This document shows, one piece after another, positions 34,794-46,786 of a stretch of 64,000 nt of DNA; the first letter of the stretch is position 1, and each line of letters starts with the position of its first letter. Source of the stretch: Fomitopsis serialis (Eukaryota; Basidiomycota; Agaricomycetes; Polyporales; Fomitopsidaceae); NCBI RefSeq assembly GCF_022376445.1, contig NW_025955099.1:1-64000 (forward strand), read 5' to 3'. A model generated the notes under the pieces. The model ran no database searches and was not told the DNA's origin. It worked only from the letters and a program-made list of their open reading frames with translations. Made by a program: the position numbers and the translations under genes.

Positions 34794-37331
34794 ATGTACG
34801 AAGCACCATATCCACCGTATGACCCTACAGACCAGGAGGGGTGAGAGATTCGCTCACTCAAGCCGGGCATTGATAGCTCATGAGTGCGCGTTAATGGACC
34901 AGCTTTTCGTAAGTCCTGCATGGCGAAGGATCGCCATCAACTGATGTCTAACCAACCACTATTTGCAAGCTATGAGACCGTAGTCAAACGCTGGCCCGTT
35001 ATATTGACGGGAATCATCGACAACATCTACCGAATCAATCACGGTCTAAGCGTAGCGCAATCAGAAGGAGATGACAATGAAGAAACCGCTACTGAGAAAG
35101 AGAAAATAGAGGAGGGCAAAAACTTGATAGAGACGATCAGCAAGCTGAAGTATGAGATGGGCAGAGATCGGCCTCTCGAGTATGTTCCGAACTGACAAGT
35201 GGTATGCCCGGGGTAACTGATGCACATCTCAGGCCAATAGCAAACGATGGCGAATCTATGGCGGGGACATACAATACCGAGTTGGCACGCTTGACAGAGC
35301 AGGGCAAGGGAACATGGTTCACTGCTCCATGGCTTTACGCAGAGTGAGTATATGCTGGTCATGTTTCTGGTAGAAAGGCTCATGGATGTCGTAGATGTTA
35401 CCTGTGTGTCTTATGTTGTCTCTTCGCGGGATGCGTGTTGAACCCTGTGCATCAGGTACCGCTTGCTGCGCTCCTACTTTTCACAAACGAAACACTGGGC
35501 TTCTCACGACCCGTTCCAAGCTCAGAAACAAGAGACCTTCCGGAAGAGCTCTCAGGCCATATTTCGTACGCACATGTCATCATATGCCATGTGTGGTGCT
35601 TAGCTTACGACTTTGCCTCTTGCGCAGAACTTGCGACCACGATGCATGAGCTTGAGCGCGACAAAGCAAGGCTGGCGTCTGATTCTCAGAACCTGAATGT
35701 TATATTCAAGGAGATGATTCAGATGTGTCTCTGGTGGGTCTCGGCCTTAGCCGCACTAGTCGACCTCTCTGACCCGTCTCATGAAGGGGCAATGCCACGG
35801 TACGAGGCCTCTTCCCGTTGGCTATGCTGAATATATGCTGAGTAACACTCACCCAGGATCTATCACTACTCACTCAGATGTCTCATGAGGACATTCAGCA
35901 CCTGCAATCTGTCGGAAAAGATGCACAGGCCGCAAGGAAGGAGTATATTCTAACAGATGATCAAGACAAAGTATGGTCGCACCTCGTTAACCTCAAAGAT
36001 GCGAGGATAGATTTTGTGCTAGATAATGGTGCGATTGGCTCCGTTCCTTCGAAGCGTAGCCAATCAAGACTGATTGATCACTGTGTAGCCGGTTTCGAGG
36101 TATGCAGTTTTAGCGGACTACCACTGCCTTTCCGCTCAAGACATGCAGCTGTTCACGGACTTCGTATTTGCTGATTTCCTCGTGACATACACCCCGCATG
36201 TCTCACAAGTCGTCTTCCAGTAAGTGTCTCCGTTACGACTCTACCATATCATCGAACATTGTGCACAGCCCGAAGATGATCCCATGGTTTGTGTCGGACG
36301 TAACGCCGCCTGACTTCAAGTCCGCGATCTCATCCTTGCTCTCACCGACGTTCTTCCCTGAGTTGGAGTCCGACGTGCAGACATCCTCTCTCGCCGCGTC
36401 CTCAATCGTGCAAGATGCTACTATCGTATCAACACCGAAGGAATTGCCCGAGTCTCGCCAGCATCTGAAGGACATGGTAACGCGGTGGGCTGGCTATCTG
36501 GAAAGCGGCGTATTCACACTTTCTGTGTCACCTGAAACGCCGCTCGGCGCTTCTAACCCAAAGGTATTTTACCTCGATGAAGCCAAGATACGTGTTGCGG
36601 GAGCTCTGATATCGTCGTGTAGGTCGACTTCTGGACATCTCCTTACCCGTACTGGAACATGCAAGAACTAGCACCAGAAGTATTTGGAAGTCTGAAGGAC
36701 AGTGGATTGGTCATATTCAAGGTAAGCGAGATGCCTGATGTACATCGTATGAAGCTCACATCGGTACATTCCATCTCGTGCAGGGCGATCTCAAGTGAGG
36801 ATGAATTGTTCCGTAGCGACCATGCGTCACTGACATCTCATCGCCACCCATCAGCTTCCGGAAGTAAGTGTCCTCCATCCATCCGTCGACCCAAATGAAT
36901 CTCATCATACGAAAAGATTGACAGGAGACGTGAAGTGGCCTGCCCACACCCCGTTTGAGACAGCAGTTGGTGCGTCCTTGACAGATACCGCCCTCCGCTT
37001 CCTAAGTTATGAATCTGATGTGCTTCTGCACTGCCTTGTCGCGATTTCGCTGCATCCTTTCTTTACTTTGGGACCTCGATCCGATCACCGCTGACTGTGA
37101 CTTCGGAATCATCTGCAGGCCCGCTCCGGGGTGCATTCCCGGTCTTGAGCTTGCGGACGAACAAAGCGGACGTCGTGGTTGGAGTTGAGCAGGAGACCGC
37201 GGAGAGGCTAGACAAGAGTGGGGAGAAGTGGAGGTACAACGGAAAGTGCGTATACGTCTCGAACCAGACGTAAGTGGGTACTGAATTGGGAACATAGATA
37301 TGCACTGGTGTTGTTCTTGCCACGGGACTGA
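34794..37331 (+). CDS. DUF89 / ARMT1-like damage-control phosphatase
   Basis: This is a member of the DUF89 metal-dependent phosphatase family (subfamily with an RTxK motif; yeast YMR027W/Hrt2 and human ARMT1 are relatives). Members dephosphorylate damaged or surplus sugar phosphates. Exon 1 (34794-34840) gives MYEAPYPPYDPTDQEG, joined to YETVVKRWPVILTGIIDNIY from 34970. Further blocks are GKGTWFTAPWLYAE, ATTMHELERDKARLASD, DARIDFVLDN joined across introns to AGFELFTDFVFADFLVTYTP (metal-site Asp-Asn), PWFVSDVTPPDFKSAISSLL, the conserved GDLNFRKLTGDVKW and LRTNKADV (RTxK). The C-terminus is WRYNGKYALVLFLPRD. The gene is intron-rich. The GDLNFRK motif is encoded by two successive micro-exons of 11 nt (36784-36794) and 9 nt (36855-36863). 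It is convergent with the M28 peptidase gene, 159 bp apart. No frame defects were seen. Confidence 0.88.
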
Positions 37332-37490
37332 GGCCAGGCAAGTAGCAACGGGAGTCATGAAGTCAAATCACAACTGTACACGAACCCGAGGTATGTTATT
37401 CGAATGAGGTAGACGCCAGTATATTCTTTATCTACGATGAAAATCAAATAGATCTACAAGTCTGGATACCTGACAGTAATGAGCAAGCCT

Positions 37491-39290
37491 CTACTCCGGC
37501 AGGTCAAAGCCTGCCGCGTGCAGGAGGGTAGCGAACTGCAAGGCGTGCGGCAAGTCGCTCATCAGCTCACTGCTTCCCAAGAAGCAATGGACGCCACGCA
37601 CCTGAACCTTCGCAATCGAGCGGACCTGTCCAAAGTCGTAGCCCTCACGGTCGCTGAGATCACCTGAAAAGCGAAGGTCCAGTGAGATGACTGAAACATG
37701 AAGGGCGCAAGGTGGGACGTACCACTGTTGTGATACATGGGGTCAGCAATGGGGCCGGCGCGTTCAAACACCTGCGTCGCCGGGAAGCCTAATTCATGGA
37801 AGCTCTGAAGGCCACCGGGATCAGCGTCTACATGCCAAGCAAGGTTCACGAAGAACCAACCTGGTGATCACTGCAGCAAGCCTAAGAAGTGCTTCATGTC
37901 AGTACCACCATGCGGCAGCTGAAGATTTCAGCCCACCCTCGTCGTGCCAACCACGAGCTCCGGACTGTATATCGCCGAGATGTTCGACACCAGCTGCATC
38001 ACCTCCACACTTCCGATGCTACGTCGGTCGTCAGCAGTGCCCATAGTAGCAAGAACTCGAAACCCACCTCGCGGGGAGCCCAAGCTGCGCTGGTTCTCCG
38101 GGCGCATGGTATCCCAGCATGTCAGCTTGGATCATGAGCGTCAGGTTCGCGCCCAACTCATACATCTCCCCTGTCAATGTCCATCAACACTCGAGTCCCG
38201 TCAGCCACGCGAACCCCCGTAAACTTACGAGCGTACGCCTTCGAACCGTAGAGGCCCTGCTCTTCGCCCGAAAACGCGACGAGCTGGATGTTCTTGCGGA
38301 AGGTGACGCCCTTCCGCGCGATGGTGCGTGCGATCGCAAGCAGGGCGGTTGTGCCCGAGCCATCGTCGTCCCCGCCCGGAGCGCGAGTGCTCCCGAATGA
38401 GCCGCGGCTGTCGTAGTGCGCACTCAGGAGCATCGTCTCGGTCGTGTCCTCGGTCGCCGCGTACGTGCTTGGGCGTGCGGTGAACATACCGCTAGGCGCA
38501 TGCGGGCATGGGAGACTTACCAGACGACATTCGGCGAGAAACCGCGGAGGAAGGGCTTGAGCTCGCAAGAGGCACCGGTGCTCTCGAACTGCTCCTTCAG
38601 CCAGGCCGCAGCCTGGAGTGCACCCTCGGAGAACGCGTGCCGGGAGACGATGCCAGAGGACGGGTCTTCGCCGGTGAGATAGCGCACGTCCTTGCGCATC
38701 TGGGTGATGGACAGATTCCCTACGATCGATGCGACGACCGGGTCGAACTTCACGGACGCGGCAATCTCCTTGACGCGCTGCGATGCGGCAGACGATATTG
38801 GTACGTATGGTACGGACTTGGGCGGGATAGGAGCCGACTTCCAGAAGCGGGGGAGGTGAGTGTCAATTGTGCGCGCAACCTCGGGTGCAACGGAGATGAC
38901 CATGGAGGACGCTGTCTCTGCGAGCACAACGTTTCCGTACAAGGAATCGGCAAGGACCTGCTGCTCTCCATCTTGCGCAGTGAAGGGGCTGCCTGACAAC
39001 GCAGAGATGAAGCTGGTTATGTCCTCAGGGGAGGGCAGCCCCAACGTGTCCTCCACGACCTCTTGCTCCAACCAGACAAGCTGGCGATCTGTATCATCAA
39101 GAGGAACGACAGACCCTTCACCGAGGAGACCGGTCGAAGAGCTCAAGCAGGCATCGTCAACAATGAAGACGCTGTTCCCACCGAATTGCCCACGATATGA
39201 GTCGGAGAGACAAGAGATGGTGGTCAAGACAGAAGGATCGTGTGGCGTGACAAGAAGCAGCGCGAGTGGTAGTGCGGCCTGGCCCCACAT
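37491..39290 (-). CDS. M28-family metalloaminopeptidase
   Basis: This is a zinc-dependent M28 peptidase, probably secreted or vacuolar. It starts MWGQAALPLALLLVTPHD, a short hydrophobic leader. The N-terminal region ends in GALQAAAWLKEQFESTGASC. The catalytic domain has the co-catalytic zinc ligands in order: His in LLSAHYDSRGSFGS, Asp in APGGDDDGSGTTALL, the Glu pair in VAFSGEEQGLYGSKAY, Asp in LMIQADMLGYHAPGEP and the final His in IADPMYHNSGD. It ends DREGYDFGQVRSIAKVQ, joined to FATLLHAAGFDLPE and TAG at 37491-37493. The last intron ends in ttgcag just before FATLLHAAGF; reading through it would give a different tail. About five or six short introns lie in the C-terminal half. All ligands are present, so activity is likely. 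The substrate is unknown. Confidence 0.9.
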
Positions 39291-40000
39291 GTCTTGTTGT
39301 CTCTGGACGTCTTCGCTGTGTCGCCGCTGCCTAGGTCAGCGAGCGGTTGCAGTGAGAAGGTTGTCCGGTGGTTGCCCAACTGAGGACCTCCGGCGCTCCG
39401 GGTCTCCTCCGGGTGCGGGACTTTGATTCTGCCGAGTCGATCATCCCCGCAAAGGCAACTGCGATATGAATGTCGGACCGTGACCAGTCAAAGGAGCAGC
39501 GCCGCGTCTCGTCGAGGGACAGCAAATTTCTGCTGTCCATGCCTCTAGATCTATTGCCTTGGCCAGCAGCAACCTACAGGCAATTCCTTGCGCCACGCGT
39601 CCGCGTCAATTGCATCAAGTGAAACATATTGGCAGACTGCCAGAGGCGATCAATCACAGAGTCGTCCCTGTCACCGCCTCGCGGTAAGTGTAAGGTTACT
39701 GGGAAGATGAAGGATACTTACCCCACAAACACACTGATCAGCACACGTCGGTAGGCGTCGGTGCTCTCTGTACCGCTTTCTACCGCTTCGCCGTTGCGTT
39801 GCGGCCAAACGTCAGGCTCCGAACAGTAGCCACTGAAAGTCCGCCCCGAGACTGTATTTATCAACCACTATGTCCCGATTGACATCCCGTACGAGCTGCC
39901 CTCTCCTCTCGCTCTCATCTACGGGGTCTCTACCCTCGAGAGGTACTTGCCCAGAGTGTCCGCCCTCTGCGGCGCTGCGCTCCTCCATACTTTTCTCAAA
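39291..40000. promoter_or_regulatory. Divergent intergenic region, M28 peptidase / membrane protein
   Basis: These 710 bp lie between divergent start codons and hold both promoters. No gene was recognised; the minus-strand frame at 39331-39540 has no family match. Confidence 0.4.
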
Positions 40001-42299
40001 ATGTTCGACCTTGCAGGCAAGACACGTTCCGGAGTCCATGCTGCAGTGCGTATAACTTGCCCGAAGCTTTCGCAAGACCTGACCTCTCCATACACCCAGT
40101 ATACTAGGATTGTTTTGACTCGCTTCGGGGTCGCATTCATTCTCTTGACCTTGATACACTGCTTTGCTCAGGGAGCTATTCAAGCATCTCTATACGTGGG
40201 GGACGCACGGGCGTTATCTCTTCTTGAAAACATCGTCCGCACAGCGGATTTACCGGCAAGCAGTATCTCGTGGCTACAGAGGCATGGGTCCGGCAACTAT
40301 ACGCTGAGCCTCTGTACGAATCTGCCGATCGCGGAAGGCGGGACGGAATCTTGCGTTACGGTGTACCAATCTGGAGCAGAAGATTGGTCTGGAGCTGTTG
40401 TGTCAACGAAGAATGAAGACCTTGTGAGTATTTTGATACCCTCAACCGACCACGTGTTGCCGATGATACGTCCAGGCTATACGGGACCTCACAGCAAACG
40501 TAGGTCGAGCAAGGGTATAGATGCAGAATGTGGCCTGTCCGCTGACCCTGCGTCCCTGAGCAGATGTTCGTGCGGCGCACGCTCAAAGTGAATGACATAT
40601 CTGCGTCTCTCAACGCCACAGGGGGCATAGAAGGGGTCAATGTGACCTATCAAAGCACTGGCGATGACCATGGCAATGTATTGCTCAGCAATCAGTGTGT
40701 CCGCTCTCTGGTTTATGCGGACGAAGCGTACGTTGATATCCATGCGTATGGCTATGAGATGCCTAATTGTTGTTGCACCGCAGTATGGGCGCTTCCAAGA
40801 AAGAGGACGCTGCATTGCTGGGTTTACAGTTTTGGCTACTCATTCTGTCATTCGTGGGTGTGAGTGATCATATTGAACAGCATGCATACATATCAGAATT
40901 AATGTCATGGACCATAGATCCTCTACAGCTCCATTCCTCAGATGTAAGCAGTCCACAATGTTATGGTTACCAGATTCTTACTGGTCTTCGCGACACCGTT
41001 TCAATCCACAGTTTGGCCGTCATTTGCACACGCGTACTAAGCACCGCCTGGGCTGCATACTCGATCTACCATACGCGCCGCCACGAAACCCTGTTCCGCA
41101 TCCTGTTTACCGAGCCAGACACGCCCTGCAACTTTAATTTATTCCCCACGCACTTCAAGACTCAAATGGCTCTCGCGGTGCGCTTCTTCAACATATGCGT
41201 GCTGTGTGGTCCAGTCCCTAATGACAGATTGCAGATTGCAAACCTCGTGCTGAACGTCACTGCTTTGCTGTTCACTGTCTACCTCGGACGATTGCTCATC
41301 AAGGTACATTGTGCTGGCCTGTTCCCACCTCATCTGACATGTGTCTGGTTCCTCAGAACTTTAAAGAGTACACGATTCAACGCGTTGGCCCTCCTCAAGG
41401 CATCCTCCGTATTTATCGAGTAAGTTTGATCGCGTCAACTCGTGGTGTCGGTTGGCTGTGGTTCTCATGCTGCGCGCGCTCAGCTATTCCTCACGATCTT
41501 TGTCTTGCTCCAACTTTCGGTGTTCTTCCTGGTCACGGTCGTGGGACTGTGGACCACCTGGCTGCTGAACGGACCGCTTCTCCACATATCGCTGCATACT
41601 CCGATCTACAAGGCGCTGTTCATCTTCACGATAGTGGTCAGTCATGCATTCATACCTGTCACATCGCCTCATAGCTCATTACCGACATTGATCCAGAGTC
41701 TGCCACCCTGGATCATCATGGTGCGTTCTCTGCCCATCCACTTCTCTACTCATAGAATGGCGATCTCACGCTCCTGTCGCGTCCACAGGGCTTGTACGCC
41801 GTGCGGCGGGAGTTGAGGTCCCTCATGGCCGGATTTCTGTTCATCTCTTTTATTTATATCGCCTGCTGGACCATCATGTTCTACTCGCAAGTCTACCGCT
41901 GGACGTTCATCACATGGATGTTCTTCGCCTGCATGACCGTCGCATCCTTCGCCGTCCTGGTCCTCACGACCGTCTTCGGCGTGCTCTGCTGGTTGAACTT
42001 CGGCAAGGGCCTCGCGGAGTACCGTAAGTCATCGTAGCTGCCTGTAGCCGGTCCATTCGTTGCTAATACATAGACTCGCAGTGGATGCCGAAGCTGCGCT
42101 AGCCAAAGACAACTTCACGCCGGAGGTTTTCTCTGAAGACCAGACTGCCACAAAACCCAAGGACGTCCTGTCCGACCAGAACATGCACAGCTTCGGGACT
42201 GTCAAAGAGGACATCAACTGGGACCCCTACGACTTGGACCGAGCACCGATCATCGTCATCGGACTGCAGGACCAACTGACACCTCGCGTTGAGGCATGA
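40001..42299 (+). CDS. Multi-pass membrane protein of unknown function
   Basis: This intron-rich gene (about eight exons) encodes a membrane protein of a type common and multicopy in agaricomycetes but, to my knowledge, without assigned function. From the ATG at 40001 a basic N-terminus leads to TM1 (FGVAFILLTLIHCFAQGA). A luminal or extracellular domain with N-glycosylation-like sites follows (GNYTLSLCTN, SLNATGG, GVNVTYQ). Further TM segments follow: LLGLQFWLLILSFVG, IANLVLNVTALLFTVYLGRL, QLFLTIFVLLQLSVFFLVTV, LMAGFLFISFIYIACWTIMF and MTVASFAVLVLTTVFGVLCW. A soluble C-terminal tail starts near VDAEAALAKDNFTPEVFSED and ends at 42297-42299. The LNFGKGL segment after the last helix is typical of the family. 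It is not a STE3 receptor: the tryptophan/proline landmarks of that family are missing and it has a large N-terminal ectodomain. Exon borders are approximate. Confidence 0.75.
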
Positions 42300-42517
42300 A
42301 TGACGTGACGACTTCCTCCGGACGCTGAGATCTCCCATGTTGTATTGCACCCCTTACCGCGAGGGCTACAATACCAACGTAACACTCGTTTGCAATCACC
42401 TCGCTGTGTCTGTATGTACCACCGGAACGGGCAGCCACATTGTAGTCCTTCATGCGAATGCGGCAGAGTCCACAATAATGATATGTACGCCACGGCTAAT
42501 TTATAGCCATACTACGC

Positions 42518-44387
42518 TCAAATTGTGTAAGGTAGAGCGTTCGTGATCTCGGGGACGTGCGTAATACCCGTGCACCCGCCCGCTTGAATGCACTGCGCTA
42601 GCTGCGTCGCGACATCCAGACCTTCGTAGTATGCGCCATGCAAAAACCCTGAAGCGCATCGGTCAGTACGGGAGGGTTTACGTGATCCGCGGTGCAGCGT
42701 CTGCTTCTCACCGAAGTACTTTTGGCTCGTCGCCTCGCCCGCGAACCACAAACGCTGCTCGACCGTGGCGCGGAGGTTCTGGTGGTGTCCGCTGAAGAAC
42801 GACGACGGCCAGTTGGAGTAGGAGCCGCGGAAGAGAGGGTCGCTGTGCCAGCGCGGGAAGTAGAATGCCGTAGGCTCGGGGATGGTCACGTTGGGGAACA
42901 TGTCGTGGAGGACTTCCACGACCTCGGCCTGTACCTCGGCGTCAGAGAGGGCTTCAATGCGCTCGGACTCATCGCCCTATCGCCGCGTTGAAGGCATCAG
43001 TGCGTTGTCACGAAGTTATGGAATCTGGCTTACCGTTACGGTGACGAAGATGACACCGGAACCGGGGAAGAACTCCGTGAGGTTCATGTTCTGCCACACG
43101 GGGTAGTAGCCACGTGTGGTGTCGGCGAAGATACCCATTTGGGTCCCGAACCAGAAATCCTCTGGGAACTGCAGGAATATCTTCGTGTAGGTAGCCTGTA
43201 TAGCGCAGGTGAAGCCACGTGTTGAGAGTTACACTGAACACGACACACCATGGTCATGCTCTGGATCGCCTCCTGCTTCCAGTCCGGCAAGGCAGGATCG
43301 AACGTGACGTCGTCGTTCTGCAAGACGCCCAGGCTGAATGTGCAGAGGACATAATCCGCAAGCAGCACCGTCCCATCAGTCAAAGTCACATTGACGCCTT
43401 CATATGAGTATGTGATATTCGTGACTGTTGAGTTCAGCATGAGTTGGTCGGGCTCGAGAAAATCGGCTGCCTCCGCTTGAATGAAGTACTTGAAGCCGCG
43501 TTGGTCGATGGACATCTCGTTCTCGTCTCCGAAGCCGCCGTCGTCAGTATCATACGTGTAGTTGTTGCCCTAGATTTCGCACTGTGAGGCATGCTTGTTC
43601 AGAAGCTTGCCTGAGCACACGTACCCAGGAACTGGCTATCCATGATGATTCCTCTGGCATTTGCGCGTACTCCCAGTCGAACTGGTAGTACTCGCAAGCC
43701 ATGTCTGCCGGAGTCTTAGGCTTCGCTCCAGTGAGCGAGTAGCCGCTTCTCGCAGTCAGGTCCACGAGTTGTTTCTGTACACGAGCGCCGGCAGCCACCG
43801 TAAGAGTCGTGTACTGGTCGCTCGACTCGTCGAAGACATCGAGATAGTCTGCAGCTCCGGTTTCGTCGTATGTAGCTGCATTTGACCGACTGTCAATCAG
43901 CTTCTACGACCCAGGAGCGATGAAGAAACTTACACACGCTGCCGTACCAATCATTTGATTGGGTCTTCACACCATGCTTCTGAACCAGAGTCCAAATGGG
44001 ATTCACTGGGCCCCCATCCGTCTGGGTACCTTGCACCCAATTTGCGCCTCGCTCCACGACCCACTCATTGCCTGGAGCCCCGATCGTTTGGGTTTGCAGA
44101 CGACCGCCGAATTCACCTATCAAAGTAACTATGAACACACGCACGGTGCACAGAGACAGAGAAAATAGCGGACCTCGCGCCTCGACGATGGTGAAATTCG
44201 TGATGCCTTGCTCGTACAAGGTCCGCGCCGCAATCACGCCGGCGACTCCTCCGCCTAGAATTATGACGGTCGGATCGACGGTAGGAACCTTCGCAGTGTT
44301 TGCTCTCTCGACAGACCGTGCGGACGTCAAGTAGACTTGTCCTACGAGCAGCGCGAGAACACAGCAGAGAGCCTTTTCAGCGAACAT
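42518..44387 (-). CDS. Secreted FAD amine oxidase (polyamine-oxidase-like)
   Basis: This is a flavin-containing amine oxidase. The start MFAEKALCCVLALLVGQVYL is a signal peptide, suggesting secretion. The Rossmann motif VIILGGGVAGVIAARTLYEQ is followed by IVEARG joined across an intron to EFGGRLQTQTIG, then VERGANWVQGT, the usual substrate-side residues of polyamine oxidases. Later blocks are DYVLCTFSLGVLQNDDVTF, KIFLQFPEDFWFG, YFPRWHSDPLFRGSYSNW and the C-terminal FAD segment LWFAGEATSQKYFG with FLHGAYYEGLDVATQLAQ. It ends ITHVPEITNALPYTI at 42518. Exons are separated by introns of about 55-65 nt. Relatives (Fms1, plant PAO) oxidise spermine or spermidine. The exact amine cannot be told from sequence. 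The gene is divergent from the amidohydrolase gene and convergent with the membrane protein gene. Confidence 0.9.
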
Positions 44388-45262
44388 GGTAAGGCTGCGC
44401 CAAGGGGACCTGGTGAGAAGATCCGCAAACACCGAGTAAGGGTGACGGGGATGCCATGAGTGTGAGTGTCAGTTTTATGCCCGCCTCCGTCCGAGATAAG
44501 GTGTGCCAGCCGCGAAGGTCAGTCCTGGCAGGTCTGCACCCGACGTCGCGTCTAAGACCGTGACGGTGATTGTCGCACGAGTGCCATCCGAGACAGCCCG
44601 GCCGCGGGGGGCTGCCCACGGGAGTCAGGCTACTACTGCATGGTACCTCTGTCGATGCCGTAGTGTTACTGAACCTGCCAAGTCCTAGGCCTTGTATGGG
44701 GTCTAAACTGCTGCATCGAACCCAGCTCGGCCGGCGTGTCCTGGTGTGCTTGAGTTGCCGGCATTCGAGCGAGAAAGAATCCACTCACAGAAGTGATCTA
44801 TATCAAGCGTAACCGCGCGAGCCAGGCACAGCATATGGTGATACCCTGTAGCTGGTGGGATCTGGCGGGGGCACATGTATGTCAGACAGTACTGTGAAGG
44901 TGTGCGCGACTTGCCAACCTTGAACTTGAGCTGGATGAGTGGGACCTCAAAGTGTTCAGAGAAAGACGCGGGCGTGTATCTTCCCATGCCGGGGTTTGGG
45001 GGGGCCCGAATTGTTCAAATCAGGAGATGCATAGTACGTACATATGCATCACGGATTTCCAGATACCTTCTCCGTTCTACCATCGCGAACTTCCCTCGGG
45101 GTCCCCGCACAGGACCTGCTATCTTCTGGCATATGCCCATGGCAAAAAGCACATATGGACCTCAGGCGCACGTTATCTCGAAGCGGATCGGCCCTGGACA
45201 CATACGCATAAGAAGTTGACACCTCGACGTCCCTGTCATCCTCGACCGCGCTCCTCGGACAG
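44388..45262. promoter_or_regulatory. Divergent intergenic region, amine oxidase / amidohydrolase
   Basis: These 875 bp lie between divergent starts. No gene was recognised. A minus-strand frame at 44377-44784 is mere upstream sequence of the oxidase. Confidence 0.4.
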
Positions 45263-46728
45263 ATGGATACCAAACTGCTTGAACAAGACTTACTCGAGCT
45301 GTCTCGGACTGTCTCCTCATACCCGGCCATCGACAACCACGCCCATGCCTTCCTGAAGATCGAGAACCGCGATGCGATGCCCTTTGAGGGACTGATATCC
45401 GAGGCGACAGGACCCGCGTTGACTGAGGATGCGATACATACGTTGGCTTGCTACCGCGCTACAGCACAGCTGGCGAAGCTCTTCGGCCTCGGAAGGGATG
45501 CCACCTGGGAGGATGTGAAGAGGAGGAGGAGAGAGCTGGAGTACGACCAGTTATGCCGCCTGTGCATGGAGCCCACGCGGATCCAGTGCATACTGATCGA
45601 CGATGGTCTGTGGATTCCCGACATGGTCAACGACTACAGCTGGCATGATCGCTACACGGGCAGCCCCACAAAGCGTATCGTCCGAATAGAGGTGGTTGCA
45701 CAGGTCCGTATGCACGAGTCCTACCTTCACCCGATTGGCGCCTGAGATGTGTCTAGGACATCCTCAAAGATCTCATTGATGCGCAGGTCGCAGGCACGAC
45801 CCTTACGCCTGTCAGCATCTGGCAGTCGTTCGAGGCCAAACTCACGGCGCAGCTCAAGTCGAGCGCTGCGGACCCGGAGGTCGTTGGCTTCAAGTCGGTG
45901 GCGTGCTACAGGACTGGCCTCGACATCAGTGTGAATCAAGACTTTGCCAACCTCGAAGTCGGTGTCGTGCAACTCGCTTTGAGGTACGAGACCACGAGAA
46001 CGATGCGGTTGTCGGAGAAGGCTGTGAATGACTACGTTGTGACCGCCGCCCTGCGCATCGCAGGTGAGTGCGGTAAACCGGGTATGTACCATGATCGCGT
46101 AGAACACGGAACAGTGTCTCACGTCGTGTGCCTCATCACTATCAGTGCAATTCCATACTGGGCTGGGAGACAACGATATCACGCTGTCGAAGTCGACGCC
46201 TGCACTGATGCAGCCAGTCATCAAGGCGTTCCCGAACACGAAGTTCGTCTTGCTGCACTCCAGTTACCCGTTCACCCAGGAAGCCGGATACTTGGCGGCC
46301 GTCTACCGGAACGTCTTCCTCGACTTCGGCGAGATCTTCCCTTTCTTGAGCGCGGACGGCCAGCGTGACGTTGTCAAGCAAGTACTGGAGCTATGCCCGA
46401 CGAACAAGATCATGTGGTCGAGTACGTCTTCCCGGTTTCTGCTGATCGTGGATTTGAGCCTGACTTCGCACTGCTCAGCTGACGGCCACTTCTGGCCAGA
46501 ATCATACTATCTTGGCACTATCCAAGCTAGGCAGGTGCTGTATGAGGTACGTGTCCTACTGATCCAATGGCAGGTCAGCACGACTCATGTGGCACCCTGC
46601 AGGTACTAGAGGCTTCCATGCGGCGCGGTGAGTTGACACTGACCCAAGCGACGAGCATCGTCAAAAGCGCATTCTTCGACACTGCGAACAAAGTGTACAA
46701 CCTAGGTCTTCTGCCGCGCACTGTATGA
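45263..46728 (+). CDS. Metal-dependent amidohydrolase (amidohydrolase-2 / FluG N-terminal type)
   Basis: This TIM-barrel amidohydrolase is similar to the N-terminal domain of FluG/nodulin proteins. Exon 1 (45263-45703) starts MDTKLLEQDLLELSRTVSSY and carries the metal-binding HxH in AIDNHAHAFLKIE near residue 30. Exon 2 from 45757 (DILKDLIDAQVAGTTLTPVS) ends ALRIAG. The next reads VQFHTGLGDNDITLSKSTPA with a further His ligand, then FVLLHSSYPFTQEAGYLAAV and VFLDFGEIFPFLSADG. Two further short exons lead to the end (ATSIVKSAFFDTANKVYNLG) and the stop at 46726-46728. The substrate is unknown, and no glutamine-synthetase-like domain follows, so it is the stand-alone form. Its 3' end is only 58 bp from that of the SET gene. 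Confidence 0.83.
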
Positions 46729-46786
46729 TGAACATATGGGTATACCTAAGGTATACCGGTGTTCTGGCGCCCTGTAGCATATGACA

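Noticed and set aside
40001..42299. Multi-pass membrane protein considered as a pheromone receptor
   Set aside because: It has a large N-terminal ectodomain and helix landmarks of another basidiomycete family, not of STE3.
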